NCBI RefSeq assembly: GCF_000195315.1
Contig: NC_015389.1
Span: 1,860,001 to 1,924,000, forward strand
Direction of reading: 5' to 3'
Source: Coriobacterium glomerans PW2
Lineage (GTDB): Bacteria; Actinomycetota; Coriobacteriia; Coriobacteriales; Coriobacteriaceae
Length of the DNA stretch: 64,000 bases
Under the pieces are notes generated by a model. That model had not been told where the DNA came from and did not search any database. It saw only the letters and a program-made list of their open reading frames with translations. Made by a program: the position numbers and the translations under genes. This document shows, piece after piece, positions 56,779-64,000 of this stretch. How positions within the stretch are numbered: the first letter of the stretch is position 1; each line of letters begins with the position of its first letter.

Positions 56779-58043
56779 GCGCACGATTCGCAAGGGACTA
56801 CTGGAAGACCATCGTCTTCACATTTTGTCTGGGATGGGTCGTCATCTGGGTCTACCGCTCGATGCTGACACCCGTCTATGCCGAGATCCAGCAGACGATC
56901 GGCCCGCAGTCCAACTCATCCATGGGGCTGATTTCGAGCTGCTATTTCTTCGGCTACACGGCGCTGCAGATCCCCTCGGGCTACCTCGTTGACCGCTTCG
57001 GTCAGAAGCGCGTGCTCATTCCCGGCTTTCTGGTCTTCGCCGCAGGTGCGGCTCTTATCGCGATGGCACGAAGTCTGGGTGCGATCTTCGTGGGCAGCGC
57101 GCTGGCCGGCATCGGCTGCGGATGCTATTATGGCGCGGCGTTCTCGCTCACCACGCAGCACGTTCCCGCAGATAAGAAGGGCGTCGGCGCAGCGATCGTC
57201 AACAGCGGATCAGCGGTCGGCATGATCTTGGGGCTCATCGGATCGAGCTTTCTGGTCAAGCAGCTCGGGCTGCCGTGGCAGACCATGGTCGTGATCTCGG
57301 CCGTGCTGATCTCTCTCATGGTCGCCTGGTACGCGATCGCGCTGCGCGACAACATCGCAGAGAAGCGCGAGCTGCACGAGCGGGCGCGCCGAGAGACCGA
57401 AGCGCGCTCGGAGGCGGCCAGCGTCGGTCAGGCGACGGCGACTCAGGGAGGTGGCCTGTTCAAGATCCGCTTCATCGCCTGCTACGTCCTGTACTTCTGC
57501 ACCTGCTACGCCTACTACATGATCGTCACCTGGCTGCCGTCGTTTCTCGAGAATGAGCGGGGCATCACCGGCGGAATGATCGGCATCATCGTCTCGATGA
57601 TCTCGGTGACCGCGATTCCTGGCGCGCTGTACTTCTCGCATCTCTCCGATAGGAGACGCGACAGGAAGGCATCGATCATCATCTTGCTCGAATGCTTCGC
57701 CTTCGTGCTCGTCGCCGTCTCCATGCTCGCGCCGAACGCCGTCATCTTGTCCATCATCCTTTTGCTCTACGGCCTGCTCGGCAAGATGGCCGTGGATCCG
57801 GTCCTCATCTCCTACATGTCCGATCAGGCGGACAGCGACCGCGTCGCGACGACGCTGGGCGTGTTCAACTTCTTCGGTATGGCCTCCTCGGTCGTGGCAC
57901 CTGCGCTGACGGGCCTCATCATCGACATCAGCCGATCAGGAGAGATCAGCTTCTACCTCGGAGCGACTCTGCTGCTCGCGGGAACGATCTTCTTCGTGCT
58001 CACGAACGGTCGCCGAGCAGATGAAGGGAGAAGGGCGGCCTAG
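56775..58043 (+). CDS. MFS transporter in all locus, paralogue B
   Basis: 422 aa, 12 membrane segments; GYLVDRFGQKRVLIPGF, then VFNFFGMASSVVAPALTG. The GTG start overlaps the previous stop (GTGA), with GAAGAGG upstream, so the two carriers are translated together. A tandem pair of this kind could be two transporters for different intermediates or an antiport/export pair; oxamate export is a reasonable guess because that end-product must leave the cell. Confidence 0.88.
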   Translation: MSARFARDYWKTIVFTFCLGWVVIWVYRSMLTPVYAEIQQTIGPQSNSSMGLISSCYFFGYTALQIPSGYLVDRFGQKRVLIPGFLVFAAGAALIAMARSLGAIFVGSALAGIGCGCYYGAAFSLTTQHVPADKKGVGAAIVNSGSAVGMILGLIGSSFLVKQLGLPWQTMVVISAVLISLMVAWYAIALRDNIAEKRELHERARRETEARSEAASVGQATATQGGGLFKIRFIACYVLYFCTCYAYYMIVTWLPSFLENERGITGGMIGIIVSMISVTAIPGALYFSHLSDRRRDRKASIIILLECFAFVLVAVSMLAPNAVILSIILLLYGLLGKMAVDPVLISYMSDQADSDRVATTLGVFNFFGMASSVVAPALTGLIIDISRSGEISFYLGATLLLAGTIFFVLTNGRRADEGRRAA

Positions 58044-58129
58044 GAGGCGCACGCATCGAGCGCCGAGCTTTCAAATGGTCGCGATTTGGATCAGTATAGA
58101 AACCAGTTCAACAATAAGGAGCATGCAAC

Positions 58130-58921
58130 ATGGGCTACATCAACAACGTGACCGGCTATCGCGGCGACATCCTCGAGAACCGCTCGATCATCAGAAAGAA
58201 CAACTTCGCGCTCATAGAGCCCGATGGCTTGGTGAAAAACGTCATTCCCGGATTCGAGGACTGCGACATCACGATCCTGGGGTCGCCCAAGCTCGGCGCG
58301 ACCTTCGTGGACTACGTGATCACCATCAACGAGCATGGAAAGAATCAGCAGGGCTGGGGGGCTGCCGGCATCGAGTCGATCCTCTACCTGTTCGACGGCG
58401 AGCTCGAGGTCGAAAACGAGGACGAGACCGCGACCATCACGGCGGGCGGCTACATCTACACGCGACCCGGCGGTGTCCTTCGGTTCATGAACTCCTCGGG
58501 CAACGTCGCTCACGGCTTCATGTACAAGCGTCGCTACCAGGCGATCCAGGGAGCTGAGCCGCACTCCGTCGTCGGCAACGTCAATGATATCGATTGGACC
58601 GCCTATGAGGGGATGGAAGACGTGCTCGTGAAGGATCTGCTGCCCTCTGCGACCGACATGGGCTTCGACATGAACATCCACATCCTGTCCTTCAAGCCCG
58701 GTGCCTACCATGGCTACGTCGAGACGCACTACCAGGAGCATGGAGCGTTCATCTACTCAGGCGAGGGCATGTACAATCTGGACAACGAGTGGATGCCGGT
58801 GAAGAAGGGCGACTACATCTTCATGGCGTCCTATTGCCTGCAGGCGGGCTACGGCGTGGGCAGAAGCGACGACTTCGCCTATATCTACTCGAAGGACTGC
58901 AATCGCGACGTCGAGCTGTAG
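58130..58921 (+). CDS. allE: (S)-ureidoglycine aminohydrolase
   Basis: 263 aa bicupin. Characteristic residues: EPDGLVKNVIPGFEDC, ILYLFDGELEVE in the first cupin and KPGAYHGYVETHYQEHGAFI in the second, which carries the Mn ligands (His, Glu, His). Releases ammonia from ureidoglycine to form ureidoglycolate. AAGGAG precedes the ATG. Confidence 0.95.
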   Translation: MGYINNVTGYRGDILENRSIIRKNNFALIEPDGLVKNVIPGFEDCDITILGSPKLGATFVDYVITINEHGKNQQGWGAAGIESILYLFDGELEVENEDETATITAGGYIYTRPGGVLRFMNSSGNVAHGFMYKRRYQAIQGAEPHSVVGNVNDIDWTAYEGMEDVLVKDLLPSATDMGFDMNIHILSFKPGAYHGYVETHYQEHGAFIYSGEGMYNLDNEWMPVKKGDYIFMASYCLQAGYGVGRSDDFAYIYSKDCNRDVEL

Positions 58922-59009
58922 ACGGGCGCGAAGCGAGAACGCGCCATCAGGGCTGCGACAGCGCTGAAACCAGTCGCAGCCCGCATCTTGTATCGGGGTA
59001 TCCAAGCTC

Positions 59010-60608
59010 ATGAATGTATCCGAGGTTCTCAGACTCCCCTCCTTCGCGGGAGCTCTTCTCATAGCCGGTACCGAGGGAGCCTCATGCGAAGTCAGCAGCG
59101 CAATGATACTCGAGGCCGTGGATATCGAAGCCTGGGGCCGCGAAGGGCAGCTCATCCTCACGAGCTTCTACGCGTTCAAGGGGCTTTCGGACCGCGAGCT
59201 TGACGAGTTCTTCGCCAAGGCCAGCGCGATCGGCATCGCCGGCATCGTCTTCAAACCCGATCGCCTGCTTGACAGCCCCGGCGAACAGATCATCAGCCGC
59301 TGCGATGAGCTGAAGCTGCCGCTCGTTCAGATTCCCAAGGACACCAAGTACGAGGCCTTGATGCTCGATGTGCTCGGTCGCTTTCTAGAATCGAACCTGA
59401 TCCTGCTGAATCGCTTTTTCGATGTGCACCGACAGACCATGGCACTGGCGCTGAAGTCGCCGACCGTGTTGCAGGTCATAACCGAGCTTCGACGCACGAT
59501 CCATTCGGATATAACGTATCTCGATGCAGCTAAAAACAGTCGAACGACAACATGTCAAGAACTCTCCGAATTCAATTCCCCGCGACTGACCGAGATTGCG
59601 CCGGACCGCTACCGCACGCACCGCTATTACGACGCGGAGCTTCGCTACGCGACGATCCGGCGGCGCGCCACCGCTGTCAGAATCCCGTCTTCGGATGATC
59701 AGATATATTATCTGATCATCCACAGCAAGAGTGAAAGACTGGCACCGCTTGATATCATGGCGGTGGAAAATGTCGTGAGTCTGCTGCAGATGGAAGTGCT
59801 CAAGCAAAACGCGGTGGATCGCAAGCTGTTCTTCCGCAACAACAATCTCGTGCAGGATCTGCTGCTCGATCGCTACGCGAATCGCAGCTATATCGACAAC
59901 GCGCTCGAGATATTGGGGGTCGCCCAGTATCCGTTCTACCAGATGCTGCTCATTCGCATCGATCTCGCCAATCCGTCTGAGGCCGATCGTCGCGAGGATA
60001 TCCTGCTCGCCATACGTCGGCGACTCAAGATGATCTACCCTGATATCGCATACTTCCAAGCGAACGATCGGATCGCGCTTCTCCACAACTTCAAAGGTGA
60101 GCACTCCTGTTTCGACGTGTATGCGATCACCTCGGCGCTCAAAGAGGTCGCCGAGGTGCCCTCGATGCCGAGCTACACGTTCTTCGCCGCGCTGAGTCGC
60201 ACCGGCAACCGTTACGAACTGGGTTCGCTCAACAGAGAGACTATCGATATCCTGCGCTTCTTTGACAGCAATCGCTATCAAAACGCCTGCCTTCGCTACG
60301 AGGACCTAGGGGTGTTCAAGATTCTGATGCAGGCAGGTGATCTGAGCGAGCTCGATCATTTCATCGATCCCAGGGTCGCCGCGCTCCATGCGGCCCGTCC
60401 AGAGCTTTTTCGCACCGCCGTCACGCTGTGTGAGAACAGCTTGAATTACCAGAAGACCGGCCGCGATCTGTTCGTGCACCCCAAAACCATCCGCTACCGC
60501 GTGGATCGTCTGGAGAAGATCTCCGAGCTCGATCTGCGCAACCCCGACGATCGTCTGCAGATCGTCTTGGGCAGCAGGATCTATCATCTCATCGATGCGA
60601 CGGAGTGA
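59010..60608 (+). CDS. PucR-family regulator
   Basis: 532 aa. N-terminal PucR domain (about 8-125; LRLPSFAGALLIAG, GREGQLILTSFYAF), a central region, and the C-terminal HTH_30 (TVTLCENSLN... HPKTIRYRVDRLEKI). Activators of purine-catabolism genes have this layout. Placed after allE in the same direction, so likely controls the two divergent all operons. GGGG precedes the ATG. Confidence 0.94.
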   Translation: MNVSEVLRLPSFAGALLIAGTEGASCEVSSAMILEAVDIEAWGREGQLILTSFYAFKGLSDRELDEFFAKASAIGIAGIVFKPDRLLDSPGEQIISRCDELKLPLVQIPKDTKYEALMLDVLGRFLESNLILLNRFFDVHRQTMALALKSPTVLQVITELRRTIHSDITYLDAAKNSRTTTCQELSEFNSPRLTEIAPDRYRTHRYYDAELRYATIRRRATAVRIPSSDDQIYYLIIHSKSERLAPLDIMAVENVVSLLQMEVLKQNAVDRKLFFRNNNLVQDLLLDRYANRSYIDNALEILGVAQYPFYQMLLIRIDLANPSEADRREDILLAIRRRLKMIYPDIAYFQANDRIALLHNFKGEHSCFDVYAITSALKEVAEVPSMPSYTFFAALSRTGNRYELGSLNRETIDILRFFDSNRYQNACLRYEDLGVFKILMQAGDLSELDHFIDPRVAALHAARPELFRTAVTLCENSLNYQKTGRDLFVHPKTIRYRVDRLEKISELDLRNPDDRLQIVLGSRIYHLIDATE

Positions 60609-60617
60609 GGTCATATC

Positions 60618-61631
60618 TTGTCATGTTTCAGGGATGCGATCGAAGTTGCCGTGCGCATGCGCGCAAGCGGTGAGATCGTGCGCACCGAGATCGGCATGAG
60701 CGTGCACCGGCCCTCCTCCGATCCCGCTCGCGCGAGGCGAGCCGATGTCGACGGGAGCGGATCCCCGGATATGGACACCAGCGGCTCGGGAGTCGCGATC
60801 ATCTATCTGCACGGGGGTGGCCTGCTCTTCGGAAGCCGCGATGACCTGCCACAGGCCTATATCGACCAGATCTTGGCACGCGGACACGCTCTGATCTGCC
60901 TCGACTATCCGCTCGCCCCGCAAACAGCCGCGCCCGATATCATCAGCTCGACCGCGTGCGCGGTCGACGAGCTCGTACGCGAACGTCTCGCCGCGCTCGG
61001 ATGCACCGAGCATGTCTTGTTCGGTCGCTCGGCCGGCGCCTATCTCGCTCTCATGCTCGCGGCACGCGCGCAGCGCCACCGGCCGGGCGCTGCATCGGAG
61101 CGCGATCCCGAATGCTGGCCGGGTCCGCTCGCGGTATGGGATTTCTACGGCTACACCGATCTGCTCGCAGCGTTTACCTGCAAGCCGAACCCGTACTACG
61201 CAGCGATGCCCGCCGTGGACGACGAGTCCGCAGCGCGCATCGCTGCGCACCGCGCAGATGAACCCCTCACCTGCGCTCCGATGGAAAAGCGATTCTCCCT
61301 GTACGTCTACGCGCGTCAGAGCGGTCGCTGGCCGGAGATGGTCGGAGCCGATAGGAGATACGCCGATCGTCTTGGGCTCGCCGAGACCGACATCGCTCGT
61401 TTGCCTCCGCTGTTCATCGCCGCGAGCACAACCGACCGAGACGTTCCCTTCGAGGTCTCCAAGCACCTGAGCCGCGCGGCACCTCACACCGAGCTGCACA
61501 CGGTCTACTACCTCGAGCATGACTTCGACCGAGACCCAGAGCAGTCGGCGGGGCCGCGTGCATACCGCGCCGCCCTTGATTTTCTCGATACGTGCCGATC
61601 TGCGGCCCGGCGGAAACCGCGCGACGGGTAA
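60618..61631 (+). CDS. Alpha/beta hydrolase (HSL/esterase-like)
   Basis: 337 aa. Oxyanion motif YLHGGGLLFGSR, nucleophile elbow FGRSAGAYLAL, acid in STTDRDVPF, base in YLEHDFDRDP: the hormone-sensitive-lipase-like arrangement. No signal peptide. The start is a TTG with GAGTGAGG ahead, 9 nt after the pucR stop. It sits in the allantoin operon; role unknown, with hydrolysis of a ureide or amide intermediate conceivable. Confidence 0.82.
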   Translation: MSCFRDAIEVAVRMRASGEIVRTEIGMSVHRPSSDPARARRADVDGSGSPDMDTSGSGVAIIYLHGGGLLFGSRDDLPQAYIDQILARGHALICLDYPLAPQTAAPDIISSTACAVDELVRERLAALGCTEHVLFGRSAGAYLALMLAARAQRHRPGAASERDPECWPGPLAVWDFYGYTDLLAAFTCKPNPYYAAMPAVDDESAARIAAHRADEPLTCAPMEKRFSLYVYARQSGRWPEMVGADRRYADRLGLAETDIARLPPLFIAASTTDRDVPFEVSKHLSRAAPHTELHTVYYLEHDFDRDPEQSAGPRAYRAALDFLDTCRSAARRKPRDG

Positions 61632-61745
61632 GATATCGGTTGGTACCTGCATGCGGTGCGCATCGGCCAACGCAGGCGACATCGTCGCAGACGAGTGAGC
61701 CCGCAACGATCAAATCGTCCACCTTTCAACAGATCGGAGTCCATT

Positions 61746-62702
61746 ATGAGAATCGCACTTCTGGAACCCCTCGGCATCTCACGCGCCGACATCGACGAGC
61801 TGGCCGGTGCGCTCAAACGGGATGGTCACGACTTCGTGTACTTCGATTCGGTGAGCACCGATACCTCTGAGCTGGTCGAGCGCTCGAACGATGCCGAGAT
61901 CGTCATGATCGCCAACCACCCCTACCCCGATGCGGTCATCGAGCAGATCGACACGCTCAAGATGATCGCCGTGGCGTTCACCGGCATCGACCACGTCGGG
62001 CTCGCCGCATGCAGGAAGCGCGGCATCACCGTGTGCAACTGCGCGGGCTACTCGAACGTCTCGGTCGCCGAGCTCACTATCGGGCTCACCATCAGCGTGC
62101 TGCGCAAGATCGTGAACGGCGATGCCGCGGTACGCGCCTGCGGGGACGCCGCAGGCCTCACAGGCCGAGAGATCTCGGGCAGAACCGTCGGCATCGTGGG
62201 CACCGGACGCATCGGCACCCAGGTCGCACGCTTGTATCGCGCGTTCGGGGCGCGCGTCCTGGGTTTTGCACCGCACCGCAGTCAAGAGGCGATCGACGCG
62301 GGCATCGAGTTCACCTCTGAGGAGGAGTTGCTTGAAAGCAGCGATATCGTGACGCTGCATCTGCCGCTCAACGACTCGACGCGCAAGAGCTTCGGCACCG
62401 AGCAGCTGGGGCGCATGAAAAGAAGCGCGATCCTCATCAACTGCGCGCGCGGTGCGATCGTGGACAACCAGGCGCTCGCTGACGCCCTGAACGACGGACG
62501 AATCGCCGGAGCGGGCATCGACGTCTTCGACATGGAGCCACCGCTGCCGAACGACTACCCGCTCCTGTCGGCCGACAACATCGTTCTCACTCCGCACGTC
62601 GCCTTCCTCACGGAGGAGGCGATGGAGCGGCGTGCCAGAATCGAGTTCGACAACGTGACCGCCTACCTCGCAGGCAAGCCGCAAAACGTTATGAAGCTGT
62701 AA
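61746..62702 (+). CDS. D-2-hydroxyacid dehydrogenase
   Basis: 318 aa NAD(P)-dependent dehydrogenase. Rossmann motif GTGRIGTQVA (152-160), catalytic Arg235 (NCARGAIVD), Glu264 (FDMEPP) and His284 (LTPHVAFLT). Would reduce an alpha-keto acid such as glyoxylate or hydroxypyruvate, reoxidising the NADH made by AllD. GGAG precedes the ATG. Last gene of the plus-strand run. Confidence 0.93.
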   Translation: MRIALLEPLGISRADIDELAGALKRDGHDFVYFDSVSTDTSELVERSNDAEIVMIANHPYPDAVIEQIDTLKMIAVAFTGIDHVGLAACRKRGITVCNCAGYSNVSVAELTIGLTISVLRKIVNGDAAVRACGDAAGLTGREISGRTVGIVGTGRIGTQVARLYRAFGARVLGFAPHRSQEAIDAGIEFTSEEELLESSDIVTLHLPLNDSTRKSFGTEQLGRMKRSAILINCARGAIVDNQALADALNDGRIAGAGIDVFDMEPPLPNDYPLLSADNIVLTPHVAFLTEEAMERRARIEFDNVTAYLAGKPQNVMKL

Positions 62703-62785
62703 GGGAGCACGGAGAGGGACACGGGCACGTCGCGGCGATTGCAATCGCCGTGCGAGGGGGAATGCTGTCGTCACAGAGTTGCATC

Positions 62786-63452
62786 TGGTACAGAAAAGCC
62801 TGAATAAAACTTAGGGACAGCCAGACTCAACGGTACCGATCAATTAAGGCTGGATAGAAGGAAAACGATTATGTTCCGCGCTATGAGAAGAATCAAGCAG
62901 GCTATGCCCGAACAGGAATGCATCGAGATGTTGAAGCGGGAACCCCGAGGAGTTATGGCGATACAAGGGGAGGATGGCTACCCATATGCCTTTCCGCTCA
63001 ACTATATCTACCTAGATGGCAAACTCTACTTCCATTGTGCGAAAACGGGACACAAGCTGGATGCTCTCGCAGCAGATAACCGGGTATCGTTCTGTGTCAT
63101 GGATCAGGGTTACCGCAAAGAAGGGGATTGGGCGCTGACTATTAAAAGCATCGTCATCTTCGGCCGGATACACATGATTGATGACCCGGATGAAACTGTT
63201 CGGCTTGTCCGCCAGCTTGGACAGAAATACTTTCCACCCACAGAATCCGTAGAGGAAGACATCCGCCGCTCGGGAAATAGGGTACAGGTGCTAGAACTTT
63301 GCATCGACCACATGACAGGGAAAACAGTGCACGAAAAATGATTTGTCAAGGACGAATAGAGAGCTGACAGGAGGGCTGAGCCGCGACGGGGTCTGCAGAG
63401 CGGGCAAGGTGGGTCATTTCTGGTGCAAAAGCGCGGTTTTGGTACAGAAAAG
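62786..63452. repeat. 13-bp direct repeats flanking the flavin-reductase gene
   Basis: TGGTACAGAAAAG occurs exactly at 62786-62798 and at 63440-63452, on either side of the next gene. Could be the duplicated ends of an inserted piece, or chance. Confidence 0.4.
62871..63341 (+). CDS. Pyridoxamine-5'-phosphate-oxidase-fold flavoprotein (Nim-like)
   Basis: 156 aa split-barrel FMN protein: VMAIQGEDGYPYAFPLNYIY, YFHCAKTGHKLDAL and FCVMDQGYRK. Relatives include 5-nitroimidazole reductases (Nim) and unclassified flavin-binding proteins. AGAAGG precedes the ATG. Base composition is visibly lower in GC than the allantoin genes, and it lies between 13-bp direct repeats, so recent gain is possible. 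Not obviously part of either neighbour's operon. Confidence 0.82.
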   Translation: MFRAMRRIKQAMPEQECIEMLKREPRGVMAIQGEDGYPYAFPLNYIYLDGKLYFHCAKTGHKLDALAADNRVSFCVMDQGYRKEGDWALTIKSIVIFGRIHMIDDPDETVRLVRQLGQKYFPPTESVEEDIRRSGNRVQVLELCIDHMTGKTVHEK

Positions 63453-63504
63453 TTTTACTAACCCCCTGGTTTGAGGTAAAAAAACGCGCTTTTGTGAACT
63501 CGAT

Positions 63505-63536
63505 GAGTCCGTCAACATCAGAGTCCGTCAACATCA
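63505..63536. repeat. Exact tandem 16-bp duplication
   Basis: GAGTCCGTCAACATCA occurs twice head to tail without mismatch. Confidence 0.9.
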
Positions 63537-63618
63537 GTAAGAGATGACCGCGAGAGATCATATTCGAGTGGCCGCTCCGCCCGTGATGACACCATCGAAG
63601 TGATCATGATATTCGGGC

Positions 63619-63667
63619 GTGATCGCGACGCCTTGTCGGCTCAAGGCGGGCGAGGCGTCGCGATCAC
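63619..63667. repeat. 14-bp perfect inverted repeat before adh end
   Basis: GTGATCGCGACGCC pairs exactly with GGCGTCGCGATCAC across a 21-nt loop. No T run follows on either strand, so it is not a standard intrinsic terminator, although its position just after the dehydrogenase gene fits a transcript end. Confidence 0.7.
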
Positions 63668-63697
63668 GTGATCAATAGAGCTGCCCAGCAGCATATC

Positions 63698-64000
63698 CTA
63701 CATCAGCTTGCGGAACAGATCCTTAAGCTCCTCGACGCTCGCCTCGCGCGGATTGCCCGGGGCGCAGGCGTCGGCATGTGCGGACTCGGCCAAGAAGTCC
63801 AGATCTGATTCGGAGAGAGCCTCGAGTTCTGCAGGGATTCCGACATCCTGGCCCAGCTTCTTCACTGCGGCGATCGCCTGCGCACGGCACTCGTCGAGCG
63901 GCATGCCATCGACATCTGCCACGCCCATGGCACGCGCGATCTCGCGATAGCGCTCGCCGGTGCAGCTCGCATTGAACTCCATGACGATAGGAAGCGCCAT
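63698..64000 (-). CDS. Iron-containing alcohol dehydrogenase (3' part)
   Basis: The last 100 residues of a gene that continues past the window edge. ALPIVMEFNASCTGERYREI and HADACAPGNPREAS are typical of the C-terminal helical domain of type III alcohol dehydrogenases, including lactaldehyde reductase-like proteins. The Met at the edge is internal, not a start. Specificity cannot be read from this part. Confidence 0.88.
   Translation of the reverse strand: MALPIVMEFNASCTGERYREIARAMGVADVDGMPLDECRAQAIAAVKKLGQDVGIPAELEALSESDLDFLAESAHADACAPGNPREASVEELKDLFRKLM

Larger units (their letters stand above)
63342..63697. other. Repeat-rich spacer without a supported gene
   Basis: About 355 bp. Contains an outer 10-bp inverted repeat CAAAAGCGCG/CGCGCTTTTG (63426-63494), an inner TTTTAC/GTAAAA pair, a tandem 16-bp duplication and a 14-bp inverted repeat. 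A small minus-strand frame (63346-63561) crosses it but lacks a ribosome site and family. Confidence 0.6.

Noticed and set aside
63346-63561. 71-codon minus-strand frame
   Set aside because: Lies across inverted and tandem repeats, no ribosome site and no recognisable family.

Overview
The window looks like chromosomal DNA of a high-GC, saccharolytic, anaerobic gut-type Actinomycetota. The class Coriobacteriia (for example Collinsella or Olsenella relatives) is my best inference. It rests on the base composition, PTS and LacI-type sugar operons, a MurT/GatD pair, rubrerythrin, and anaerobic purine-nitrogen genes. I have no 16S or marker-gene evidence, so genus is open.

Layout. 0-1.7 kb: a lysine-rich small protein, nth, and a small membrane protein. 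1.8-5.9 kb: a bgl-type PTS with an apiosidase-like (DUF4038) enzyme, then a two-gene DUF5674 unit. 5.9-10.2 kb: an AT-richer operon of two esterases and an MFS carrier, facing an AraC regulator at 10.3-11.4 kb. 11.5-18.0 kb: an MFS symporter / DUF5060-DUF4038 glycosidase / ROK kinase / GH1 6-phospho-beta-glucosidase operon with a divergent TetR regulator and a perfect 22-bp operator. 18.3-20.5 kb: murT-gatD. 20.6-34.3 kb: a long minus-strand sugar region. It holds an esterase, a DUF5060-DUF4038 glycosidase, cellobiose-type PTS IIC and IIB, a fucose/arabinose-isomerase-like protein, a split transketolase, an FGGY kinase and a second MFS symporter, followed by two convergent LacI regulators. 34.4-42.3 kb: housekeeping genes (rubrerythrin, a MutY-like glycosylase, Rrf2, tRNA-Asp, GNAT, YfcE, a LytS/LytR-type system, a glycosyltransferase, QueT). 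42.7-44.6 kb: a zinc-phospholipase-like protein and a membrane C39-like protein. 44.7-62.7 kb: a complete allantoin locus. 62.9-64 kb: a flavin reductase-like protein, repeat-rich spacers and the end of an iron alcohol dehydrogenase.

How the genes work together. The sugar regions read as a programme for plant glycosides. Three uptake systems (bgl-PTS, MFS, cel-PTS) are each paired with an apiosidase-like enzyme lacking a signal peptide. A further operon has the enzyme classes needed to turn free apiose into xylulose 5-phosphate (isomerase, FGGY kinase, two-subunit transketolase). I propose an intracellular apioside/apiose catabolic system controlled by LacI regulators through TAAACA/TGTTTA palindromes. 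The parts are visible; the substrate is inferred.

The allantoin locus encodes permease, allantoinase, allantoate amidohydrolase, ureidoglycine aminohydrolase, ureidoglycolate dehydrogenase, an oxamate carbamoyltransferase whose AllF and AllG parts are fused in one 1000-residue chain, AllH, carbamate kinase and a PucR regulator. This is the oxalurate/oxamate branch, which yields ATP from carbamoyl phosphate.
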